DNA of 12,749 nucleotides from Methanobacterium sp. (GTDB lineage Archaea > Methanobacteriota > Methanobacteria > Methanobacteriales > Methanobacteriaceae): contig JACWMK010000058.1 of the NCBI GenBank assembly GCA_015661405.1, forward strand, positions 1 through 12,749. The letters are read 5' to 3'. This document shows, piece after piece, positions 1-6,060 of this stretch. A model generated the notes under the pieces. That model was not told the origin of the DNA and did not search any database. It saw only the letters and a list, made by a program, of their open reading frames with translations. The position numbers were made by a program, and so were the translations under genes. Numbering within the stretch: position 1 is the first letter of the stretch; every line of letters begins with the position of its first letter.

Positions 1-118
1 GGAAAATAAAGGAAAAAAGAAGAAAAAACCCCAGAAAATATAAAAAATCAAACAAATAACTAAAATTACCCAAAAATTAACCAACAAAATTAAAAAAAAA
101 ATGAAGTAAATAGAAAAT
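1..118. other. A-rich, T-poor window edge; possible 3' end of an upstream gene
   Basis: The first 118 bases are strikingly rich in A with few T on the plus strand, unlike the balanced A/T spacers that follow. All three forward frames give short Lys/Asn/Gln-rich peptides broken by TAA. Frame 2 reads a lysine-rich stretch to a TAA at 41-43, then more lysine-rich sequence to a TAA at 107-109. This could be the tail of a lysine-rich gene entering from the left, or simply low-complexity spacer. The sequence to the left is not visible, so no gene is called. Confidence 0.25.
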
Positions 119-242
119 CTCTTATTAATGATCTTGTAAAAGTCTATATATTAGGTATATAGTGTATAATGATGTGAATATTTTCATTTAAATTGGTTTT
201 TAAATAGTGGATTATATATCCAAATTAATCATTATGATCTAA

Positions 243-320
243 AAAAATATATATGAAGTCCAAATCGGAGGCACTGATTTTTCTATTGAAGAATTTAATA
301 AATTTGAAGATATGGAATAA
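243..320 (+). pseudogene. Possible gene remnant (25-codon open fragment)
   Basis: Between a TAA at 240-242 and a TAA at 318-320 the frame reads a balanced peptide containing YEVQIGGTDFSIEEFNKF. Its Gly, Asp, Glu and Phe content looks more like real protein than the Lys/Asn/Ile strings usual in AT-rich spacer. It has no good start codon and no ribosome site, so if real it is the tail of a decayed gene. I do not recognise a family. Twenty-five codons can easily be open by chance. Confidence 0.13.
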
Positions 321-355
321 AGAATATGTAAATAAACCCTTTATAAGTTGCAGAA

Positions 356-517
356 ATGAGAAAAGTTATTAAATACCGATTTAATCTGTTTAGTATTATA
401 TTTATATTTAAAACTGGATTATTACCATATAAAGATGATGCCAACTTATTTGGCATGGGCATAATGAAGAAGAAGAAGTATAAAGTATTGCCCATACCTA
501 GAGTTAATGCAGAATGA
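356..517 (+). CDS. Possible small protein of 53 residues, unknown function
   Basis: An ATG at 356 opens 53 codons ending at TGA 515-517. The first 20 residues are basic and hydrophobic (MRKVIKYRF, then an Ile/Phe-rich run). The rest is mixed and includes GLLPYKDDANLFGMG, a KKKK run, and KVLPIPRVNAE at the end. A run of nine T starts ten bases after the stop, which would suit an archaeal terminator. Against it, there is no clear ribosome site upstream, no family is recognised, and an open frame of this length is expected now and then by chance in DNA this AT-rich. A 66-codon frame on the opposite strand here is a string of Phe/Ile/Tyr and looks like an antisense shadow. Confidence 0.22.
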   Translation: MRKVIKYRFNLFSIIFIFKTGLLPYKDDANLFGMGIMKKKKYKVLPIPRVNAE

Positions 518-526
518 GTTTTATAA

Positions 527-535
527 TTTTTTTTT
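527..535 (+). terminator. Oligo-T tract (T9)
   Basis: Nine consecutive T follow the stop of the possible 53-codon frame by ten bases. Oligo-T alone can end transcription in archaea. No clear hairpin precedes it, and T runs are common in this spacer. Confidence 0.25.
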
Positions 536-848
536 AAGGATTATTCTCGATGTCCATATTTTTCTCCATTTATAAATATTTCTTTATTTCTAACGATTTT
601 ATTATATATATTAATATTATTAAATTAAGTATTTTACGATCAACTCAAAGTAACTTTCATTATTAGTCACTATTGTTAAATCATTTTACTCAAAAAAATT
701 ATAATTTACTTTAAATGCATAATATTATTGAGATAAATTATAAAAATGTGATTAGAATATTTTTGATTTGGAATATGTAAAATAATCAATTATTTACAAT
801 ATTAATCTATTTTTTTTTGATAACTGATTTTTTAAGAAATTAAATTGT

Positions 849-853
849 GGAGG
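849..853 (+). promoter_or_regulatory. Ribosome binding site GGAGG for the YbhN-like gene
   Basis: GGAGG matches the anti-Shine-Dalgarno end of archaeal 16S rRNA. It is the only good site near this gene. It lies 48 bases before the GTG at 902, too far to serve it, but 9 bases before an in-frame ATT at 863, so it points to a start upstream of 902. Confidence 0.6.
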
Positions 854-862
854 ATTTGAACA

Positions 863-1870
863 ATTAAACGTTATTATATACTTTTACTCAGTTTATTATT
901 AGTGTTAGGATTAATTCTTTGGATTGGACCATCAAAAATATTAAACGCACTTAAAACTGCTGATTGGTGGCTTATTTTACTAGCACTCTTTATACATCTT
1001 ACTGTAATGTTGATAAGATCAATTAGGTGGGGTTTTATCATAGATCAGACCACGGAATTTAAAAAAAACTTTATTGTAACTACTATCGGCAGTTTGGCCG
1101 CTAACCTTAGTCCAATGAAGACTGCTGGTGAAGTTTTAACTGCAGTAGCTGGTAAAAACATTAATAAAATAAGTTTATCCGAAGGTTTATCAACCGGTCT
1201 AACTACGAGATTTTTTGACTTGGGAATAGTAGCTTTTTTTTTAATAATACCTGGCTTATTTATCCCTAAAATACGTTATATTGCCGTAATTGGGGGTTTA
1301 ATTACATTAGGTGGAATGATCATTATTTACTTGATTAACTGGAGAGAAGGTGCTGGAGTATGGTTATACACTAAGATTCATCCCATGATAAGTAAATTGC
1401 CTATTAGCGAAGATGTTTTGGATAATCTTTATCAAAAATTTACCACTGGCCTGCAAGGTATGATTGAATATACTCAAACATTCACTTGCTTTAAAAATAT
1501 TGCATTCGTACTTATTCTAACTTTAGCATCTTGGTTACTGGAATGTGTTAGACTTTACACAGTAATGTTCGCATTCCATGTAGAGATAAATTTTGCAACT
1601 GTAATTATCGTATTCCTACTAGCTAATGTGATTGGAATGCTTACAGCCCTTCCGGGCGGAATAGGATCCGAGGAAATAACTTCAACGGGTCTATTTGTAC
1701 TGTTCGGCGTTTCAAGTGCTTTGGCGGGAAGTATAGTTTTAGTTGATCGCTTAGTTTCATTCTGGTTAGTAAATGCATTAGGTATAATCTTCGCTTCATA
1801 CTACTCCAAAGATATTTTAGCTGAACTCAAAAGTTATATCCTAAACCTCCAATCAACCAAAGAATCATAA
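863..1870 (+). CDS. YbhN/UPF0104-family polytopic membrane protein (LPG_synthase_TM type, COG0392)
   Basis: This is an integral membrane protein of the family that includes the membrane domain of lysylphosphatidylglycerol synthase and archaeal lipid or glycan carriers. Its substrate cannot be read from sequence. Numbering from a GTG at 902 (322 residues), hydrophobic segments lie near 21-41, 57-68, 105-121, 126-146, 200-225, 232-250, 262-281 and 286-300. Family-type loops are SPMKTAGE at 70-77 and PGGIGSEE at 251-258, with D282-R283 after the seventh segment.

The start is odd. GTG 902 has no ribosome site and would cut into the first membrane helix. The frame stays open upstream to a TGA at 857, and a good GGAGG sits at 849-853. 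From there the best-spaced codon is ATT at 863 (9 bases), giving 335 residues beginning with a basic N-terminus and an intact helix. I chose 863 on that basis. A one-base error restoring TTG 856 is the alternative. The T8 tract after the stop suggests a single-gene unit. Confidence 0.85.
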   Translation: MKRYYILLLSLLLVLGLILWIGPSKILNALKTADWWLILLALFIHLTVMLIRSIRWGFIIDQTTEFKKNFIVTTIGSLAANLSPMKTAGEVLTAVAGKNINKISLSEGLSTGLTTRFFDLGIVAFFLIIPGLFIPKIRYIAVIGGLITLGGMIIIYLINWREGAGVWLYTKIHPMISKLPISEDVLDNLYQKFTTGLQGMIEYTQTFTCFKNIAFVLILTLASWLLECVRLYTVMFAFHVEINFATVIIVFLLANVIGMLTALPGGIGSEEITSTGLFVLFGVSSALAGSIVLVDRLVSFWLVNALGIIFASYYSKDILAELKSYILNLQSTKES

Positions 1871-1877
1871 AAAAATA

Positions 1878-1885
1878 TTTTTTTT
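1878..1885 (+). terminator. Oligo-T terminator after the YbhN-like gene
   Basis: A T8 run begins eight bases after the TAA that ends the membrane-protein gene. The gene is followed by a convergent one, so a terminator is expected here. Confidence 0.5.
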
Positions 1886-2042
1886 ATATGAAATTTAGAA
1901 AAAGAAATAAAAGCAAACAGTTACAGATGAGTTAAGAAATTGTTATTTTGATTTATTTAATTACTGATTGAAGATTATCAAGCAATAACTTAATTTAAGG
2001 ATATTTTTTTGATTTGAAAAAATTATTCATATATAGTAATAT

Positions 2043-2050
2043 AAAAAAAA
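2043..2050 (-). terminator. Oligo-T terminator after the flavin reductase gene
   Basis: Eight A on the plus strand give T8 on the minus strand, about 30 bases past the stop of the flavin reductase gene and before the convergent neighbour. Confidence 0.45.
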
Positions 2051-2079
2051 TCTAAATTTTTTTATTTTTAAATTAAATT

Positions 2080-2643
2080 TTAGATTTCTTTCCCAATTGA
2101 AAATGCTTTCGCTATATAGTCACCTACACCGTAATATGACAAATTATCTGGACTATAGATAAGGGGCATTAATCCATTTATAATGGATTCATTATCTTTG
2201 AGTAATTCTTCATCTACTTTTATATCCTTTATTTCGCCGATGAATTGGGTGTGTAATCCTATTTCATTGGTTTGAAGTAATTCACACTCTAAGACAAATT
2301 GGAATTCGCCAACATAAGGTGCATCTACTAGTTCGCTTTTAACTGCTGTCAATCCAGTAGCTGCGAACTTGTCGACATCTTTTCCCGAAGCCATGCCAAA
2401 ATAATCTGCTTCTTTAACATGTTTTTCAGAAGGAATGCTTATGGTAAATGCTTTCCTTTCAAATATATTTTTATAAGTGTAGGTTGCTTCTCTTAAAGAG
2501 ATATTTACACAGGGTGGTACAGAACAGCAAATTCCTCCCCATGCTGCTGCCATAACATTAGGTTTATTTTCTAAATCATATGTTCCTACCACAAATACGG
2601 GTGTTGGATATACTACAGTTTTAGCACCAATAGATTTTTTCAC
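2080..2643 (-). CDS. Flavin reductase family protein (flavoredoxin-like)
   Basis: This 187-residue protein has the length and layout of the FMN-binding flavin reductase-like domain. In methanogens and sulfate reducers such proteins are small soluble flavoproteins that carry or transfer electrons; the donor and acceptor of this one are unknown. Visible family features are the N-terminal TPVFVVGTYD strand, NVMAAAW at 29-35, the YTYKNI segment at 55-60, and the stretch 71-94 with PSEKHVKEADYFG and DKFAATGL, typical of the FMN-contacting part of the family. Cys 39, 40 and 45 are close together and could matter in redox, but this is not established.

The start is a GTG at 2643, chosen because AAGGAGG (2657-2651) lies seven bases before it. 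A TATA-like word lies further upstream. It is monocistronic, facing a convergent membrane-protein gene. Confidence 0.9.
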   Translation of the reverse strand: MKKSIGAKTVVYPTPVFVVGTYDLENKPNVMAAAWGGICCSVPPCVNISLREATYTYKNIFERKAFTISIPSEKHVKEADYFGMASGKDVDKFAATGLTAVKSELVDAPYVGEFQFVLECELLQTNEIGLHTQFIGEIKDIKVDEELLKDNESIINGLMPLIYSPDNLSYYGVGDYIAKAFSIGKEI

Positions 2644-2650
2644 TTTTATT

Positions 2651-2697
2651 CCTCCTTAATGAATATGTATAATATTTTATTCTATTAAAAATATAAA
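2651..2697 (-). promoter_or_regulatory. Putative promoter and ribosome site of the flavin reductase gene
   Basis: On the minus strand the TATA-like word TTTATAT spans 2697-2691. With the usual archaeal spacing of about 25 bases, transcription would begin near 2669. AAGGAGG at 2657-2651 then sets the GTG start. The ribosome site is firm; the TATA box is an inference in AT-rich DNA. Confidence 0.4.
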
Positions 2698-2720
2698 TAA
2701 ATTTTAAGAGAAGTTATCAT

Positions 2721-2736
2721 AATCAAAATTTTGATT
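2721..2736. repeat. Perfect 16-base palindrome AATCAAAATTTTGATT
   Basis: The palindrome is exact with no loop, so it suits a dimeric DNA-binding protein better than an RNA hairpin. It lies about 24 bases upstream of the TATA-like word of the flavin reductase gene and could be an operator or activator site. A near-identical 18-base palindrome occurs at 7333-7350. Both are made almost wholly of A and T, so chance is a real alternative. Confidence 0.35.
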
Positions 2737-2970
2737 TAATTTATATTATGTTCAATTAATCAAATACAGATTTCTATTTTTTTTAGGAAATATAAATTAT
2801 TAAAAAAATTTTTCGAAAAGGATAAAAGTGTTTCCATATAATATAATTTCTGTTCTACATTAGAATGAAGCTTTTGAGATGGAGTTATAAAATATTCATC
2901 ATTCATTATAAACGGAATAAAGTGTTAAAATAAATTTTGGTAATTGTTATCCTAAATTGGAGTAATTTTA

Positions 2971-3543
2971 ATGGTAGAGTTAATAAAATCGACTGTGAAA
3001 TGTTATAAAAAGAAAACTAAGAAGATAGTGGGTGGTCGGAAGAAGACCTATGAGTATAATCAGTATCAAGTACCTCTTAGCAAGTCTGATAATTTAAAAT
3101 GTAGCGAGGATGTTTTGGTGATACCTCAAAGTCAATTTGATGGTTTAATTGAGGGTGAAGTGGAGTCTCAACTGAATGAACTTGAGCAAAATCAACGTAT
3201 TGTTACAGAATATGAGAAGGAACTTACTGAATTAGAGTGGAAACATAGTGAACTATCACGATCCTATAAGGCTATTGTAACTAAAAATGCCAAAACTAAC
3301 AAGCGCTTACGGTTAGAGGAAGAAAAAATCGTATCATTAGAAAAAGAGAATCAGAAACTATTAAGACAATTGCAGCAGTTAAATACTGAATATTCAGATT
3401 TAAAGAATGAAAATAAAACCTTAATCAAGAAGAATAATTTAATTGATGATGAAATAAATCTTAAAAAAGATCAAGATTTATGGACGGCTTTAAGGAGTCG
3501 TTTAAGTAAAAAGGAAATTAAAGACGAGAAATTAGAGGATTAA
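2971..3543 (+). CDS. Coiled-coil protein of unknown function
   Basis: I do not recognise a named family. The 190 residues split into two parts. Residues 1-58 form a small basic, compact-looking domain (KSTVKCYKKKTKK, then YEYNQYQVPL, then DVLVIPQSQFDGL) that reads like a short beta-rich module. Residues 60-165 are charged and heptad-like, rich in Glu, Leu, Lys, Asn and Gln, with leucines at 120-160 in coiled-coil spacing. The tail from 166 (LWTALRSRLSKK) is basic. No signal peptide or membrane span is seen.

The ATG is set by GGAG (2959-2962) eight bases upstream. A palindrome plus T10 follows the stop, so it is probably its own transcript. The downstream neighbour is a Cas4-like nuclease; a shared role is possible but unproven. 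Confidence 0.75.
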   Translation: MVELIKSTVKCYKKKTKKIVGGRKKTYEYNQYQVPLSKSDNLKCSEDVLVIPQSQFDGLIEGEVESQLNELEQNQRIVTEYEKELTELEWKHSELSRSYKAIVTKNAKTNKRLRLEEEKIVSLEKENQKLLRQLQQLNTEYSDLKNENKTLIKKNNLIDDEINLKKDQDLWTALRSRLSKKEIKDEKLED

Positions 3544-3556
3544 ATTAAAATCAATC

Positions 3557-3580
3557 ACTAAATTTAGTAGTTTTTTTTTT
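3557..3580 (+). terminator. Palindrome plus T10 terminator
   Basis: The perfect 12-base palindrome ACTAAATTTAGT (3557-3568) is followed two bases later by ten T (3571-3580), directly after the coiled-coil gene. This is the strongest terminator-like site on the plus strand and separates that gene from the nuclease gene. Confidence 0.6.
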
Positions 3581-3680
3581 AAATAGTTGATTACTTATCA
3601 AATACTCTCGGTATACTTATTTTTATAATCATTATCTGAAATTATAAATATAGAATACTAAATTTGTAAAGGGAAATTTT

Positions 3681-4346
3681 ATGAAAAAATCTAAGTCCAA
3701 ACCACACCCCAAAATAACTCAGGTGAAGATTATCCAAAACAAGAATAATTTTCCTATAAGTTGGCTTAATAAGCAAGGGTTCTGTGAATACGGTATCTAC
3801 TTAGAAAACGTGAAAGGCATTAAAACTAAACATACAGATGCTATGATTGAGGGGACACGGCAGCATTCACTGTTAGAATCGAAATTCCGCGAAGATGCTG
3901 AGCCTACCACTTTCAATGAGATGCTCGAAACCAGCCTTACAGCAGAAATTCTATCTCGAGAATTACCAGTTATATCTGTGAGATATGGAATTAGAGGTTT
4001 TATAGATGAAGTTTGGATGACACCTGATGAATTCATAATAATTGATGACAAACCGGGTAATATTGCTTATCCTTCCAGTATAAACCAAATATACGGCTAC
4101 TGTTTAGCATTTAAAGATAGTATAAAAGATAAAAGAGGCATTATTGCATCTTTACGGGAAAGAGGTACTGACAATATTTATTGGTCATCTTACTTCGATG
4201 ACCAAGCTGAAAAACATATTTTAAAAAATATAAATCGTATACATCAACTTTTAAATGGATTTAGAGAATATATCCCAACGAGAAATCCTAAAAAATGTAG
4301 GAAATGCCGATTTAACAGCTTTTGTGATCGGAAACCTAACTTTTAA
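3681..4346 (+). CDS. Cas4-like PD-(D/E)XK nuclease with a putative Fe-S cluster (RecB/Dna2 nuclease superfamily)
   Basis: This 221-residue protein carries the full set of Cas4/Dna2-type nuclease signatures. The motif I histidine is H62 in GTRQH. The metal ligand D109 is in GFIDEVW, the D122-x-K124 catalytic motif is in FIIIDDKPG, and Q136-x3-Y140 follows. One cysteine near the N-terminus (C35, in QGFCEYG) plus three at the C-terminus (C206, C209, C215, in CRKCRFNSFC) match the four ligands of the 4Fe-4S cluster in Cas4. All key residues are present, so activity on single-stranded or processed DNA ends is likely.

No cas1, cas2 or CRISPR repeats lie in the window, so this is a solo member; such proteins may serve in repair or other DNA processing. 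Start: ATG after AAAGGGA (3668-3674). The family call is firm, the role unknown. Confidence 0.85.
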   Translation: MKKSKSKPHPKITQVKIIQNKNNFPISWLNKQGFCEYGIYLENVKGIKTKHTDAMIEGTRQHSLLESKFREDAEPTTFNEMLETSLTAEILSRELPVISVRYGIRGFIDEVWMTPDEFIIIDDKPGNIAYPSSINQIYGYCLAFKDSIKDKRGIIASLRERGTDNIYWSSYFDDQAEKHILKNINRIHQLLNGFREYIPTRNPKKCRKCRFNSFCDRKPNF

Positions 4347-4414
4347 GATAAGACGGCTTACACGATAACTTTAAATATAACTTTCACTCTTAAACAAGAA
4401 TACAACATCAATTG

Positions 4415-4424
4415 AATTATATTG
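4415..4424 (+). promoter_or_regulatory. Candidate TATA box for tRNA-Gln
   Basis: AATTATATTG lies 33-42 bases before the tRNA, which would leave a short 5' leader for RNase P to remove. A second A/T word at 4430-4438 is closer to the tRNA. Both are plausible, and neither can be chosen from sequence alone. Confidence 0.25.
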
Positions 4425-4456
4425 TTGCTTTATTTTTAGAATTAAAAAATTGTTAT

Positions 4457-4528
4457 AGTCCCGTAGGGTAGTGGTAATCCTTCTGGTCTTTGGAACCGGA
4501 GACGGCGGTTCGACTCCGCTCGGGACTA
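4457..4528 (+). tRNA. tRNA-Gln (anticodon UUG)
   Basis: All four arms fold. The acceptor 5' strand AGTCCCG (4457-4463) pairs perfectly with CGGGACT (4521-4527). The anticodon stem CTGGT/ACCGG (4483-4487, 4495-4499) encloses the seven-base loop CTTTGGA, with anticodon TTG at 4490-4492. The T arm (4504-4520) has the loop TTCGACT. The discriminator base is A4528 and no CCA is encoded, which is usual in archaea. There is no intron. It reads CAA codons, and CAG by wobble. In archaea without glutaminyl-tRNA synthetase it is charged with Glu and then amidated by GatDE. An ATP-grasp gene starts 26 bases downstream on the same strand. Confidence 0.95.
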
Positions 4529-4554
4529 CTCCTTTAAATTTTATTGGTAATTCT

Positions 4555-5679
4555 ATGGAAAATATATTAGTGGTAGGGATTAACACCCGTTCAGTGGCTT
4601 CTTCTTTAAAAAAACTTGGTTATAATATTTATTCTGCAGATTATTTTGGTACATGTGATCTTCAAGAAAGTGTAAACGAGTATAAATCAATTTTAAAACA
4701 AAAAGCTTATCAATCCTGTGGATATTTCACAGAAAACTTTAATTCCGGATGTCTAGATGAATTAGCCAAAGATTTCGTAGATTATTCAGATAATATAATA
4801 TGTTTGGCTGGAGCTTCCCCTGAGAACTATCCAAAGAAAAAGATCATCGGAAATAAAAATGTAAAGGATGTTGAAAACAAATATAAACTGTATAAAAAAC
4901 TTAAAAATGAGTTTAAACTTCCTAAAACATTTCACGCATCTGACATGATCGAGGCATGTGAAATAATCGATAATTATCCCGATAAAAGATTTATTTTAAA
5001 ACCTATTGAGGGATCTGGTGGCTATGGTATACAAAATTGGGAAAAAAAAGATGATTATATTAATCTCAAAGAATTTATACTTCAAGAGCTAATTGAAGGG
5101 TCAAATATTAGTGTTTCTGTCCTTTCAACAGGTTCGCAATCTCATACTATTCTCACAAGTGAACAAATTATTGGAGAAGTTAATTTAGGTCAAAGAGAGA
5201 TTTATGGCTACTGCGGTAATATTACTCCACTTTTGGATGATAAAGGAGCTGCAAGGATGGGTGAGGGAATAATTAACAGTTTATCTCTGACAGGATCTAA
5301 TGGTGTTGATTTCATACTTAGAAATGATGATTTATATCTTATTGAAGTGAATCCACGTCTTCAGGGTACTTTAGAATGTGCAGAGGCATCTTTAGGAATT
5401 AATATGGTGAATGCTCATATGGAAGCCTGTAACGGAGTTATAATGGATGTTTCTACGCCTAAAAAATTCGCTGTAAAAATGATTATTCACAATAGGCAAC
5501 GATCACTAGTGGGTGACCTAAGTTTTAGAGGTGTTTATGATATACCCCTAGAAAATGTAATTATAGAAAAAGGTGAGCCTTTAGTTACTGTTATAGATTC
5601 TAACCGGGTTTTAGAAGATGCTGTTTATTCAGCAGAGAAACAGGTGAGTTTCGTTTATAGTTCTCTTAAACCTTTATAA
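4555..5679 (+). CDS. ATP-grasp domain protein (COG2232-like predicted carboxylate ligase)
   Basis: The 374-residue protein is a predicted ATP-dependent ligase that would join an acyl phosphate to an amine or similar nucleophile. The N-terminal part (1-100) begins with the Rossmann-like strand NILVVGINTRS. The ATP-grasp core follows: lysine K149 in FILKP, the flexible glycine loop GSGGYG at 153-158, hinge QELIEG at 177-182, and the Mg/ATP ligands E264, N266 and R268 in LIEVNPRLQG. The C-terminus (about 300-374) is an extra domain. Members of this group occur in methanogens and in tetrahydromethanopterin-using methylotrophs, so a role in C1 cofactor synthesis is a fair guess but not shown here.

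The frame also opens at 4471, but that start lies inside the tRNA-Gln; ATG 4555 gives a natural N-terminus. The ribosome site is weak (GGT at 4546-4548). Confidence 0.85.
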   Translation: MENILVVGINTRSVASSLKKLGYNIYSADYFGTCDLQESVNEYKSILKQKAYQSCGYFTENFNSGCLDELAKDFVDYSDNIICLAGASPENYPKKKIIGNKNVKDVENKYKLYKKLKNEFKLPKTFHASDMIEACEIIDNYPDKRFILKPIEGSGGYGIQNWEKKDDYINLKEFILQELIEGSNISVSVLSTGSQSHTILTSEQIIGEVNLGQREIYGYCGNITPLLDDKGAARMGEGIINSLSLTGSNGVDFILRNDDLYLIEVNPRLQGTLECAEASLGINMVNAHMEACNGVIMDVSTPKKFAVKMIIHNRQRSLVGDLSFRGVYDIPLENVIIEKGEPLVTVIDSNRVLEDAVYSAEKQVSFVYSSLKPL

Positions 5680-5776
5680 ATTTTATTTGAAAATTCAATG
5701 AATTCATTCTTATATGAATACTGTATATGTACTGTCTAAAACGTTAATTAAATTCAATGTGAAGTTTCTTTTGATG

Positions 5777-5789
5777 CCAATTTTTTTGG
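5777..5789 (+). terminator. Weak terminator-like T tract after the ATP-grasp gene
   Basis: CCAA and TTGG flank a T-rich loop, giving T7 at 5781-5787, about 100 bases past the ATP-grasp stop. It lies just beyond the end of the convergent small membrane-protein gene. Support is weak because of the distance. Confidence 0.25.
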
Positions 5790-5799
5790 GGAGTATAAA

Positions 5800-5961
5800 T
5801 TAGATTATTCTCAAGGCTATCAGAATAAAGAGAATAACACCTATAACTATGAGAAAAGTAGTTAAGATCATGAGCCGTGCTAGATAAAGGAAAAGTTTGG
5901 CTCTTTTATCTGGATCATTCATTATTTCTTCAGGATCTATGTCTATATCTGGTAATTTCAT
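5800..5961 (-). CDS. Small single-span membrane protein, 53 residues
   Basis: On the minus strand an ATG at 5961 opens 53 codons ending at TAA 5802-5800. Residues 1-20 are acidic and polar (MKLPDIDIDPEEIMNDPDKR). A short amphipathic stretch follows, and residues about 30-52 form one strongly hydrophobic membrane span (LTTFLIVIGVILFILIAL) ending in Arg-Ile-Ile. By the positive-inside rule the acidic tail orientation is not clear.

The ribosome site GAGGTGA (5977-5971) matches the 16S rRNA end over seven bases at a nine-base spacing, among the best in the window, and is the main reason to call the gene real. It lies 99 bases past the PAP2 gene, with a T8 tract between them, so it is probably transcribed separately. 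No family is recognised; a small subunit or modulator of a membrane complex is a guess. Confidence 0.7.
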   Translation of the reverse strand: MKLPDIDIDPEEIMNDPDKRAKLFLYLARLMILTTFLIVIGVILFILIALRII

Positions 5962-6038
5962 TTTTATGTTTCACCTCATAAAATTGTAGTTAATCTAATT
6001 TTATACAGAATTAAATTATAATTTGAATATATTTCACT

Positions 6039-6046
6039 AAAAAAAA
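6039..6046 (-). terminator. Oligo-T terminator after the PAP2 gene
   Basis: Eight A on the plus strand give T8 on the minus strand, 14 bases past the PAP2 stop and before the small membrane-protein gene. Confidence 0.45.
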
Positions 6047-6060
6047 TGTTAGATCAAAAT

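Larger units (their letters stand above)
518..862. other. AT-rich spacer upstream of the YbhN-like gene
   Basis: This stretch is very poor in G+C, holds no open frame worth naming and no tRNA-like fold. It contains an oligo-T run at 527-535 and several TATA-like words, and it ends in the ribosome site GGAGG at 849-853. The promoter of the downstream membrane-protein gene should lie here, but with so many A/T words no single TATA box can be chosen. Confidence 0.5.
2644..2970. other. Divergent spacer with a 16-base palindrome
   Basis: These 327 bases separate the flavin reductase gene (-) from the coiled-coil gene (+). They contain the flavin reductase promoter at the left end, a perfect palindrome at 2721-2736, TATA-like words near 2835-2846, 2885-2892 and 2915-2920 that could serve the plus-strand gene, and the ribosome site GGAG at 2959-2962. 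A 22-codon open frame from an ATG at 2865 has no ribosome site and was not called. Confidence 0.5.

Noticed and set aside
295..495. 66-codon minus-strand open frame rich in Phe, Ile and Tyr
   Set aside because: No ribosome site, and its composition is what the antisense of A-rich DNA gives. It also overlaps a more protein-like frame on the plus strand.
2865..2933. 22-codon open frame in the divergent spacer
   Set aside because: Too short, no ribosome site, and the composition is as expected by chance in AT-rich DNA.
3797..4051. 84-codon minus-strand frame inside the Cas4-like gene
   Set aside because: Antisense shadow of a gene with clear family motifs; no ribosome site of its own.
4457..4528. 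tRNA-Gln as an integration site for a mobile element
   Set aside because: I found no repeat of the tRNA 3' end elsewhere in the window and no integrase, and the adjoining genes look chromosomal.
4471..4554. Upstream extension of the ATP-grasp gene to the ATG-like start at 4471
   Set aside because: Those codons lie inside tRNA-Gln and its 3' flank. The family-like N-terminus begins at 4555.
5697..5708. AATGAATTCATT palindrome after the ATP-grasp gene
   Set aside because: Short and A/T-rich with no second copy or T tract next to it; likely chance.
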